Notes under the pieces: model-generated
What the model saw: the letters and a program-made list of their open reading frames with translations, nothing else
Told to the model about the DNA's origin: nothing
Databases searched by the model: none
Shown here: positions 7,640-13,282 of the stretch, in pieces
Numbering within the stretch: position 1 is the first letter of the stretch
How the letters are laid out: each line of letters starts with the position of its first letter
Program-made: the position numbers and the translations under genes
IMG/VR virus record: IMGVR_UViG_3300025379_000075
Location: 1 to 24,242 of that record
Reading direction: 5' to 3' (one strand)
Length of the DNA stretch: 24,242 bases
From: a virus

Positions 7640-8061
7640 TGTTTAGACGTAAGAAGAAAAGAAGGATTGAGGTAAAGCACATACCTCTGCCTATCCTCAT
7701 CAGGCAAGCCATCTATGACTCTATGCTTGAACCATCAGAGGGTATTGCAGAGGCTATGGGATTGCCTCCTATCTCTGATGAGGTAGCTGAGATGGAAGTT
7801 GCTGCAAGTCAAAATCGTCTAGAACGATTTGCAAGGCTTCTTCCCTTTATAGATTCGCATGCAGACATGTGTTCTCGAATCTGCACAGCGGCCTATCTTT
7901 TAGAAGATGATGGGGAACAATTAGATTCCCTAGGAGATCTTGATATAGAGGGCATGACCAGCCTGTTCAGGGTTGTAGCTATCTCTTCAACCATCTCCTG
8001 CATATCAACATTATTTAATCTCGAGTTAATAGAATCAAAGGTGGAATCACATGGCGAATAG
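7639..8061 (+). CDS. conserved-looking hypothetical protein after DNA polymerase
   Basis: A 140-residue protein with a strongly basic start (FRRKKKRRIEVK) and an acidic, mostly helical body. There is no Cys pair, nucleotide-binding loop or clear membrane span; the C-terminal stretch from about 115 to 132 is moderately hydrophobic but contains polar residues. The TAATG start couples it to the polymerase, and its end overlaps the next gene by 11 bases. Its location between polymerase and RecA suggests a replication or recombination accessory. I do not recognise the family. Confidence 0.75.
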   Translation: MFRRKKKRRIEVKHIPLPILIRQAIYDSMLEPSEGIAEAMGLPPISDEVAEMEVAASQNRLERFARLLPFIDSHADMCSRICTAAYLLEDDGEQLDSLGDLDIEGMTSLFRVVAISSTISCISTLFNLELIESKVESHGE

Positions 8062-8446
8062 CGATTGGTGGTCTAAGAAGATGGGTGCTCCAGCAGCACC
8101 TCGTCAAGCCACTCCTCCAACAGGACCTTCTCAACCGGTAATCTACACTCCTCCGGCACAGCAGCCAAACGTTCAGGTTAACTATGATCCTAATGCAGAT
8201 CAGTTAACAACCAAAGCTCAGAGTGCTAAGCGTGCCGAGTATTGCCCTAACTGTTCTTCCGGCAATTACTTTGCCCCTCTAGGTACTCAGCGTATGCGAT
8301 GCTACGACTGTGGCTACCCAGTAATGCAGTCTGGTTCCGGTGCCGGTCTTCCTAGTGGAAGCGGAGGAGCTACAGCTACTCCAGCTAAGCAAGTAGGACA
8401 AAGTGGCGGGTTTAATCCAAACATTATCGTAGATAGGATCGGTTAA
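8051..8446 (+). CDS. zinc-ribbon protein with disordered Pro/Gly-rich arms
   Basis: A 131-residue protein. Residues 12-45 are rich in Pro, Ala and Gln and probably disordered. Residues 62-91 form a zinc ribbon, YCPNC (C65, C68) and RCYDCGYP (C84, C87). The C-terminus is Gly/Ser-rich and ends in NPNIIVDRIG. This layout is common in actinophage replication modules next to recA or helicase genes; a DNA- or protein-bridging role is plausible but unproved. It overlaps the previous gene by 11 bases and meets recA at a TAATG junction. The stretch encoding QPNVQ shares 16 identical bases with a part of the gene at 16899. Confidence 0.75.
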   Translation: MANSDWWSKKMGAPAAPRQATPPTGPSQPVIYTPPAQQPNVQVNYDPNADQLTTKAQSAKRAEYCPNCSSGNYFAPLGTQRMRCYDCGYPVMQSGSGAGLPSGSGGATATPAKQVGQSGGFNPNIIVDRIG

Positions 8447-9507
8447 TGACAATGACAATCAATTCAGACGCACTCAAGGTTGTAGCCCTGCTTAACAAGA
8501 AGCTTGGTCCTAACACCGTAGTTGCCGCTAGCGATGTGGTTCTCAACCCACGTATTACCTCAGGCTCCTTAACCTTAGACGTAGTGCTTGGCGGAGGCTG
8601 GGCTATGAACCGTTGGGTAGAGCTTATTGGTGAGGCTTCTCATGGTAAAACAGCTATTGCCTTGCGCACTATCGCAGCTAATCAGAAGATTAACCCAAAC
8701 TTCACAGCTGTATGGATTGCAGCAGAAGACTTTGACTCTAAGTATGCAGAGCTTTGTGGCGTGGATACTGAACGGGTCATCCTTGTAGAAACTAACAATA
8801 TGGAGGACGCCTATGAAGCGGTCATTAAGTTCATGGAAAGTAAGTCCGTGGATATGGTTGTTATTGATTCTCTTCCTGCCCTGGTTCCTGGAGCGGAAGA
8901 CGAGAAAGAAATGGATGAGTTCACGGTAGGACGCGGTGCTCTAATCACCAATAAGTTCTTCCGTAAGGTTGCCTCAGCAACTAAAAGAGATTTGATTGAG
9001 TCAGAACGCCCAGTCTTGGGCATGATGATCAACCAATACCGTATGAAGATCGGCGTCATGCATGGCGATCCTCGTACAACCCCAGGGGGTCTTGGCAAAG
9101 ACTATGCCTACAGTATCCGTTGCGAAGTAAAGCGTGACGAATGGCTCGAGGTAGGCACCGGACAAGAGAAGCGTCGTGTGGGGCAGACGATTCGCGTCCG
9201 TACTATTAAAAACAAGACCTACCCTCCACAGCAGACAGCCTACCTCGACTTCTACTTCTCCGATGGTGGACCTATTGATGCGGGTAATTACGACTCTGGA
9301 AAAGAGATCGTAGCCCTCTCAATCCTCAACGGCATCGTAGAACGTCGTGGTGGCTGGATGTACTATAATGATCGTAAGTGGCAAGGCTCTCAGGCTCTCA
9401 TTGACTCTATCCGTGAAGAGATTGACTTAAAGGAAGAACTAACCGCAGCGGTTATGGATACCTTGAAGTCTTCTCCAGTACTGATGATGAGTTCTGATGA
9501 AGAGTGA
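8446..9507 (+). CDS. recA: RecA-like recombinase
   Basis: A 353-residue strand-exchange ATPase, the same size as bacterial RecA. Walker A is GEASHGKT (residues 62-69, against GPESSGKT in E. coli). The catalytic Glu is in AAEDFD (E94) and Walker B is VVIDS (D141). The L2/C-core region NQYRMKIGVMHGDPRTTPGG and IRCEVKR aligns well with RecA. It would coat ssDNA and drive homologous pairing for phage recombination and repair, working with the Cas4-like exonuclease and the resolvase-like genes downstream. A second ATG at 8452 is an alternative start. The 3' end overlaps the next gene by 11 bases. Confidence 0.93.
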   Translation: MTMTINSDALKVVALLNKKLGPNTVVAASDVVLNPRITSGSLTLDVVLGGGWAMNRWVELIGEASHGKTAIALRTIAANQKINPNFTAVWIAAEDFDSKYAELCGVDTERVILVETNNMEDAYEAVIKFMESKSVDMVVIDSLPALVPGAEDEKEMDEFTVGRGALITNKFFRKVASATKRDLIESERPVLGMMINQYRMKIGVMHGDPRTTPGGLGKDYAYSIRCEVKRDEWLEVGTGQEKRRVGQTIRVRTIKNKTYPPQQTAYLDFYFSDGGPIDAGNYDSGKEIVALSILNGIVERRGGWMYYNDRKWQGSQALIDSIREEIDLKEELTAAVMDTLKSSPVLMMSSDEE

Positions 9508-9814
9508 GGGTCAGAAGCAGTCTCTAAAGCATGAAAAGCGTTTAGAGAAAGTAGCAGGCGGCAAGCGCAACGCCGCATCTGGTGCTTTTTGGTCTCGTAA
9601 GGGGGACGTCAGAACAGACGACCTCCTTATCGAGCACAAGTGGACCGGTAAGAAGTCGGTAACAATCAAGTCAGAAGTACTTGAGAAGATTACCAAAGAA
9701 GCAATTTTGGATAGCAGAATGCCTGTACTGGGTCTGCATCTCGATGGTGAAAACTACGTGGTACTACTGGAGGAGGATTTTTTTGAACTGCGTAACGCAG
9801 TAAGAGGTGAGTAG
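9497..9814 (+). CDS. PD-(D/E)XK nuclease, Holliday-junction-resolvase-like (first of two)
   Basis: A 105-residue protein with the compact layout of phage and archaeal junction resolvases. An N-terminal basic helix contains a candidate Glu (E13 or E17), then ASGAFWSRKGDV with D37, then LIEHK (E46, K48) as the D-X(n)-EXK core, then KSVTIKSEVLEKI as the substrate helix. The expected role is cutting branched DNA produced by RecA or replication. It overlaps the recA 3' end by 11 bases. A second small PD-(D/E)XK protein lies at 11883. A more general structure-specific nuclease is the main alternative. Confidence 0.75.
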   Translation: MKSEGQKQSLKHEKRLEKVAGGKRNAASGAFWSRKGDVRTDDLLIEHKWTGKKSVTIKSEVLEKITKEAILDSRMPVLGLHLDGENYVVLLEEDFFELRNAVRGE

Positions 9815-10185
9815 TGCCAAACAAATATGACCCGCCATGGACTTGGAGATATGATGCCAAGTGTCGGGGAGAAGATACAGAGATGTTCTTCCCACCCAGA
9901 GACAAACATCTATACAAGCCCATAGCGGATAAGGCTAAGGCAATCTGTTGGGGCAAGGATGGTAGACCTCCTTGTCCGGTAAGAAAAGAATGCCTTAAAG
10001 AAGCACTCGTAAACGAGGAGCTTCATGGGATTTTTGGTGGACTATCACACCGAGAACGTAATGCGGTAGAACGCAAGATGCGTAAACAAGGTGTCACTCT
10101 TGATGAGTGGCTAGAGCTGGAGGGCAAATATGGCGGGAAAGCCGACGACAATTCCGAGCAAGGATCTAAAGGCGTTTCTAAATAG
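9814..10185 (+). CDS. WhiB-like (Wbl) transcription factor
   Basis: A 123-residue Wbl starting at GTG, one base overlapping the previous stop. Cluster cysteines are C17, C45, C54 and C60. The spacing of the last three is CX8CX5C, six residues more than the usual CX2CX5C, made by the insert WGKDGRPP. The turn is GIFGG rather than G(V/I)WGG, and SHRERNAVERKMRKQG gives the basic DNA-contacting region. It should carry a 4Fe-4S cluster and bind the host primary sigma factor. It shares the window with the wbl fragment at 3. Its last 56 bases overlap the exonuclease gene. Confidence 0.92.
   Translation: MPNKYDPPWTWRYDAKCRGEDTEMFFPPRDKHLYKPIADKAKAICWGKDGRPPCPVRKECLKEALVNEELHGIFGGLSHRERNAVERKMRKQGVTLDEWLELEGKYGGKADDNSEQGSKGVSK
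10119..10123 (+). promoter_or_regulatory. ribosome binding site fixing the exonuclease start
   Basis: GGAGG lies six bases before the ATG at 10130, inside the wbl coding sequence. It supports the long 56-base overlap as genuine and argues against a shorter exonuclease starting after the wbl stop. Confidence 0.7.
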
Positions 10186-11002
10186 TAACAAGCGCGAGAG
10201 CAGGTTGCTTGGTGCCCTAGAGCGTCACGTACTTGCACAGCCGTTTGATGAGCGAGATCAGTCTTATATCCATCCCTCAGATATTATCAAGCAAGAGTGG
10301 TGCGCCCTTGCTCAGTATCATGCCATCAAGGGAAACTACATTGAGACTCGTGACAAGACAACCCTGCGCCTAGCATCTATCTTTGCTGAAGGCCACACCA
10401 TCCACGCCAAGTGGCAGAACTGGTTTAGAGAGATGGGCGTACTTTACGGTATGTGGCACGGTCCCACAGGTAAAGGTTGGGACCTGTCGTCTAACAATGT
10501 AGACATTGAAGATGAGTACCTAGAGGTTCCCTTACGTAGCGACAAGTATATGATGCGTGGGCATGCCGATGGATGGATCAAAGGCCTAGGAGATGATTGC
10601 CTCATTGAGATTAAGTCTATTGGTACAGGCACTATCCGCATGGAGATGCCTGCCCTAATGGCTCAATACAATAATGATATTGATGTGGTGTGGAAGAACA
10701 TCCGCACCCCTCTTCGCTCCCACCAGTTGCAGGGTCAGGTTTACCTACACCTTTGCCATCTGATGGTGGAAGAGGGTTTGCTTGAGACTGCTCCAGAGGA
10801 GATTGTATTTCTTTATGAGCTTAAAGCTAACCAAGAATATAAAGAGTTCGTAGTAAAATACAATCCAGACTACACAGCTGAGATCTTTGATAAAGCTAGA
10901 GATGTAGCCTGGGCTGTAGAGAACAACAGGGAGCCTGTATGTAACCAGGATCCTGTTAAGGGGTGCAAGCGTTGCGCTCCATTTAGGGGGGAAAACAAGT
11001 GA
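10130..11002 (+). CDS. Cas4/RecB-like PD-(D/E)XK exonuclease with probable Fe-S cluster
   Basis: A 290-residue nuclease. In order: C58 (EWCALAQY), H89 (EGHTIH), D147 (RGHADGWI), E160-I-K162, Q201 to Y205 (QxxxY) and a C-terminal group C271, C279, C282. One N-terminal plus three C-terminal cysteines is the 4Fe-4S arrangement of Cas4 and AddB nucleases, and all core catalytic residues are present. In phages this protein resects DNA ends to give ssDNA for RecA. No cas1, cas2 or CRISPR repeats are in the window, so a CRISPR adaptation role is not supported. The gene overlaps wbl by 56 bases and the next gene by four. Confidence 0.9.
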   Translation: MAGKPTTIPSKDLKAFLNSNKRESRLLGALERHVLAQPFDERDQSYIHPSDIIKQEWCALAQYHAIKGNYIETRDKTTLRLASIFAEGHTIHAKWQNWFREMGVLYGMWHGPTGKGWDLSSNNVDIEDEYLEVPLRSDKYMMRGHADGWIKGLGDDCLIEIKSIGTGTIRMEMPALMAQYNNDIDVVWKNIRTPLRSHQLQGQVYLHLCHLMVEEGLLETAPEEIVFLYELKANQEYKEFVVKYNPDYTAEIFDKARDVAWAVENNREPVCNQDPVKGCKRCAPFRGENK

Positions 11003-11478
11003 GCATCAGCACTAAAGTAGTAGAGGCTCTCAATGAACTTGGGTTTGCTTTAACACCAAAGCCAGAGTACGAGATCCCATCACTTCCCAGAGATATAACT
11101 GAGCTGGATGACGAAGCCCTTATGGACTTATTCGTTCAGTACACTCAGTGGAACGACCACCTAGCCGGAGCTTTTGCTATAGCTGTGGTTAATGAACGTG
11201 AGGCCGATAGCGCTCTAAAGAATGCCGAAGCTGTAGCGTTGCTTAGTAACTGGACCGGAGCTAAAGGAGACAGAGTAACCTTAGTAAAGGCTCAGATTCA
11301 AGCGTCGGAGGCTATCCAGGATCTAATCTATGATTACGATACTAAGTACGCTTTCCGTAAGCTAATTGAAACTAGAACTCAAAACATTGAGAGGGATGCC
11401 AACGTGGTATCTCGTGAACTTACCCGCCGTACATCGGATGGCGGATTACGATCAAGACAGAGGAGGTATACAACATGA
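10999..11478 (+). CDS. conserved-looking hypothetical protein following the exonuclease
   Basis: A 159-residue, largely helical protein starting at GTG with GGGGG ahead of it. It shows SLPRDITELDDEALMDLF, then an alanine-rich helical region with EREADSALKNAEAVAL, and ends in a basic tail (RRTSDGGLRSRQRRY). No metal or nucleotide motif is visible. The order Cas4-like exonuclease then this type of protein looks familiar from other actinophages, so a partner role in end processing is plausible but is inference. The start overlaps the exonuclease stop by four bases (GTGA), and the stop overlaps the next ATG. Confidence 0.75.
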   Translation: MSISTKVVEALNELGFALTPKPEYEIPSLPRDITELDDEALMDLFVQYTQWNDHLAGAFAIAVVNEREADSALKNAEAVALLSNWTGAKGDRVTLVKAQIQASEAIQDLIYDYDTKYAFRKLIETRTQNIERDANVVSRELTRRTSDGGLRSRQRRYTT

Positions 11479-11774
11479 CAGGTTGCTATGAATGCGACGG
11501 AGAAGGTTGGGTTGACGAAGGAAATCTAGTTATCTGCGATGCCTGTGATGGTTATGGAGATGATTGGGACGAGGCAGATGATGATTATCTGTCAGAAGAA
11601 GAGGAAGACTACCTAGCGGAATATATCCAAAAGATTCTTAACCATAGGGGTTTTGTAACACTCTTTACTTTAGACTTTGAAAATAAAACTTCATATAGAA
11701 ACATCTACTTCCAGTGGCGTAGTCGTAAGTGGTTGCTTCTAAAACTTCCAACAAATAAGAGGTTTTTTCTATGA
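11475..11774 (+). CDS. DnaJ-type zinc-finger small protein
   Basis: A 99-residue protein whose first 28 residues hold two CXXCXGXG-type units, CYECDGEG (C4, C7) and CDACDGYG (C21, C24). This is the same repeat as the DnaJ zinc centre. A very acidic linker (residues 29-50) and a basic, aromatic C-terminus follow. There is no J domain, so it is not a full DnaJ. Such mini zinc proteins are common in phages and may bind unfolded proteins or nucleic acid. An AGGAGG lies nine bases before the ATG. It overlaps the next gene by four bases (ATGA). Confidence 0.75.
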   Translation: MTGCYECDGEGWVDEGNLVICDACDGYGDDWDEADDDYLSEEEEDYLAEYIQKILNHRGFVTLFTLDFENKTSYRNIYFQWRSRKWLLLKLPTNKRFFL

Positions 11775-11905
11775 GCACAGAAGGTAAGTGGGAACAATTA
11801 TCTTTGTTTAGCGATGAGGAGTTAGGCATTGAGCCTCAGACTCTTCCTATGGCAAACAAAAAATGTTGCGAGGAGTGTACCTGTGAGCAATCCAGCCAAG
11901 GCTAA
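11771..11905 (+). CDS. 44-residue protein with beta-clamp-binding motif and Cys-rich tail
   Basis: A micro-gene joined to the previous one by an ATGA overlap. Residues 9-13 are QLSLF, a perfect match to the bacterial sliding-clamp (DnaN) binding pentapeptide QL(S/D)LF, in an acidic, probably unstructured context (KWEQLSLFSDEE). The C-terminus has CCEECTCE (C32, C33, C36, C38), which could bind a metal. It may dock on the host clamp to recruit or block host factors. Its 3' end overlaps the resolvase start and supplies that gene's RBS. The gene is supported by coupling and motif; its function is inferred from the motif only. Confidence 0.7.
   Translation: MSTEGKWEQLSLFSDEELGIEPQTLPMANKKCCEECTCEQSSQG
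11870..11875 (+). promoter_or_regulatory. ribosome binding site fixing the resolvase GTG start
   Basis: GAGGAG sits seven bases before GTG 11883. The frame is open upstream to 11829, but those residues lie in the clamp-motif gene and have no similar site, so 11883 is preferred. Confidence 0.65.
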
Positions 11906-12221
11906 GGGCAGCGGTGCAGAGCGTGCTGTAGTGGCGTGGCTCAAGCAATGGTTTCCCTACGCAGACCGTAGGCTAGCTGGGGCTACCCTTGATAAAGGGG
12001 ATGTCTCAGGTATCCCAGGAGTAACCATCGAGATCAAGAACCATGCAACCATGAAGTTATCTGAGTGGGTCAAGGAGCTTGAGACTGAGATGAAGAACGA
12101 CGGGGCCTGGACTGGAGTGGTTATCCATAAGAAAAAGGGAACCACAGATGTGGGCCAGTGGTACGCCACAATGCCTGCTTCAGTCTGGGTTGACCTCCTG
12201 GGTAGGGGACTAAAGAATTAG
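11883..12221 (+). CDS. Holliday junction resolvase-like PD-(D/E)XK nuclease (second of two)
   Basis: A 112-residue protein from the GTG at 11883. It has the Hjc-like layout: KGSGAERAVVAWL with E13, RRLAGATLDKGDVSGIPG with D40, and TIEIKN with E50 and K52 as the catalytic D-X(n)-EXK pair, then a long helix and VVIHKKK. The family resolves four-way junctions in phage recombination intermediates. It overlaps the clamp-motif gene by 23 bases. It differs from the protein at 9497 in sequence and spacing, so they are not recent duplicates. About 87 bases without a supported gene follow. Confidence 0.82.
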   Translation: MSNPAKAKGSGAERAVVAWLKQWFPYADRRLAGATLDKGDVSGIPGVTIEIKNHATMKLSEWVKELETEMKNDGAWTGVVIHKKKGTTDVGQWYATMPASVWVDLLGRGLKN

Positions 12222-12308
12222 GGGCTTATAGACGTACTGACGGCCGTTTAAAGGGTATTGTAGGACCAGGTGGGCGACCTAAAAATCGAACCTAAAGGAC
12301 TACAAATC

Positions 12309-12587
12309 GTGACTGAATCAACAGAAGAAAAGTTCCTACGCGTAGGCGCAGGATCTAATGCACAATCAGTGGGCTCAGCTATTGCCCACGCCCTATATGA
12401 AAAGCCTGAAGTACGCCTACGGGCAGTAGGCGCCTCAGCAGTAAACCAGGCGGTTAAAGCAATTGCCATCGCAAGTGGCTACGTGGCACCAAGAGGTATG
12501 AACCTGAGCTGTCGTCCAGGATTTACTACGGTAGATTCACGGGATGGACAGATTAGCGCGATTGTCTTTACAATCACCGCAAATTAA
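12309..12587 (+). CDS. SpoVS-like (Alba-fold) protein
   Basis: A 92-residue protein. From EEKFLRVGAGSNAQSVG through RAVGASAVNQAVKAIAIA, GYVAPRGMNLSCRPGF and IVFTITAN it follows Bacillus SpoVS closely along its whole length. SpoVS is a small Alba-like protein needed for sporulation stage V and is thought to bind nucleic acid. AAAGGA at 12294-12299, nine bases before GTG 12309, supports this start; a GTG at 12270 would add 13 residues lacking family similarity. It is followed by a promoter whose -35 lies in its last codons. The family call is confident; a role in chromatin or host development is inferred. Confidence 0.88.
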   Translation: MTESTEEKFLRVGAGSNAQSVGSAIAHALYEKPEVRLRAVGASAVNQAVKAIAIASGYVAPRGMNLSCRPGFTTVDSRDGQISAIVFTITAN

Positions 12588-12590
12588 TAT
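12562..12590 (+). promoter_or_regulatory. sigma70-type promoter
   Basis: TTGTCT (12562-12567), exactly 17 bases, then TAATAT (12585-12590), with a predicted start near 12597. It overlaps the 3' end of the SpoVS-like gene and points at the gene at 12634. It lacks the CTGTGG box of the repeated element, so it belongs to another class. Confidence 0.6.
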
Positions 12591-12601
12591 AAGATTTGAG
12601 A

Positions 12602-12611
12602 TGAGATCTCA
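12602..12611 (+). promoter_or_regulatory. palindromic site, possible operator
   Basis: TGAGATCTCA is a perfect 10-base palindrome just downstream of the predicted start of the promoter at 12562. A dimeric HTH or RHH protein bound here would block initiation; as RNA it would form only a weak hairpin. Confidence 0.35.
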
Positions 12612-12633
12612 CCTCTAACAGTTAGGTACCAAC

Positions 12634-12981
12634 ATGGCAAAGTCAGATATCGATGTTGCAGTAGCAGCGGGTAACACTCAGGGACGTCAAGTCGAAGGTC
12701 CTGGAGTTTCATTTACCAACGCTTCTGGAGCAGCATCAGCAAACACAAAGCTCGAGCCTCGCAATGATGTGCAGGCTGGAGACCCAACAGCTGCAGGAAC
12801 TCGCGTAGCACGTCCAAACCGTCCTATGTCCGCAGCTGAGCGCAATGGTGCAGCACATACCATTGTGACTTCAATTGTAAAGCAGAACGAACCATCAGCA
12901 GGAGCAACACTAGCAAACGCTAGGGTTATTCCAGCAGCTACAAAGCGTAGCTTCTCAGGTGGAATTGATTCTTCTTACTAA
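12634..12981 (+). CDS. Ala/Gly/Asn-rich hypothetical protein
   Basis: A 115-residue low-complexity protein rich in Ala, Ser, Thr, Asn and Gly, with no cysteine, membrane span or enzyme motif. Composition (GVSFTNASGAASANTK, AAGTRVARPNRPMSAAE) resembles disordered linker or minor virion proteins more than enzymes. It has its own promoter (12562) and a weak ribosome site (GTTAGG). The TAA is followed two bases later by promoter copy B, so it forms a one-gene unit. A separate promoter suggests different timing or high expression. The family is not recognised. Confidence 0.7.
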   Translation: MAKSDIDVAVAAGNTQGRQVEGPGVSFTNASGAASANTKLEPRNDVQAGDPTAAGTRVARPNRPMSAAERNGAAHTIVTSIVKQNEPSAGATLANARVIPAATKRSFSGGIDSSY

Positions 12982-13006
12982 TCTGTGGTAATATATTTAA
13001 TAGGGG
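12965..13006 (+). promoter_or_regulatory. promoter element, copy B
   Basis: TTGATT (12965-12970), an 18-base spacer, then TGG plus TAATAT (12989-12994). From 12980 to 13006 it is identical over 27 bases to copy A. The predicted start is about 13001, which places a 10-bp hairpin at the very 5' end of the transcript. Confidence 0.75.
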
Positions 13007-13024
13007 TCTTTATAGGCCCCTATT
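12999..13024 (+). promoter_or_regulatory. 5'-leader hairpin after promoter copy B
   Basis: AATAGGGGTC (12999-13008) pairs over 10 bp, with one G-U, with GGCCCCTATT (13015-13024) around the loop TTTATA. It begins at or just before the predicted transcription start and is followed by AAGGGGGGG as the RBS for 13043. It could stabilise the mRNA 5' end or be a protein-binding site. No T-run follows, so termination is unlikely. Confidence 0.55.
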
Positions 13025-13042
13025 AAGTAAAGGGGGGGCACT

Positions 13043-13282
13043 ATGAGTTTAGACTCTTTGTATCAAAAAGCAAAAGTAGAAAATCCAAATGTAGCTGGCA
13101 AATGTTCGGTAGGTGCCTGGGCTACTAATCTTAATGAGGCTGATTCTAAAGCCTTTGAAGAATCCTTAAATGATGATGACTTCTCTACTCGAAGTCTTCA
13201 CACGCTTTACAAATCTGCAGGAGCACCATTCGGACTAACAACGCTCAAAGAGCACAGAAACGGAAACTGTTCATGTCGCTAG
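13043..13282 (+). CDS. small HTH-like protein ending in HRNGNCSCR
   Basis: A 79-residue protein with a strong G-rich RBS. Its pattern is CSVGAWATNL, then about 30 residues of helical sequence (DDDFSTRSLHTLYKSAG), then TTLKEHRNGNCSC. I associate this C-X-GXW ... TL-HR-G-C-C layout with a group of small actinophage HTH proteins sometimes compared with small terminase subunits or repressors. The three cysteines might bind metal. It overlaps the metallophosphoesterase by 10 bases. The DNA-binding assignment is moderate; which site it binds cannot be told from the sequence. Confidence 0.65.
   Translation: MSLDSLYQKAKVENPNVAGKCSVGAWATNLNEADSKAFEESLNDDDFSTRSLHTLYKSAGAPFGLTTLKEHRNGNCSCR

Noticed and set aside
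10130-11002. Cas4-like nuclease as part of a CRISPR adaptation module.
   Set aside because: No repeats, cas1 or cas2 are present; the neighbours are RecA and resolvase-like genes, typical of phage recombination.
12221-12299. Open stretch in another frame reading GRLKGIVGPGGRPKNRT after the resolvase gene, possibly a frameshifted extension or a small gene.
   Set aside because: It has no ATG, GTG or TTG start in frame, a stop lies just upstream at 12203, and no slippery site is visible. Its GGRPK ending looks like a phage peptide, so it may be a remnant, but it cannot be supported as a gene.
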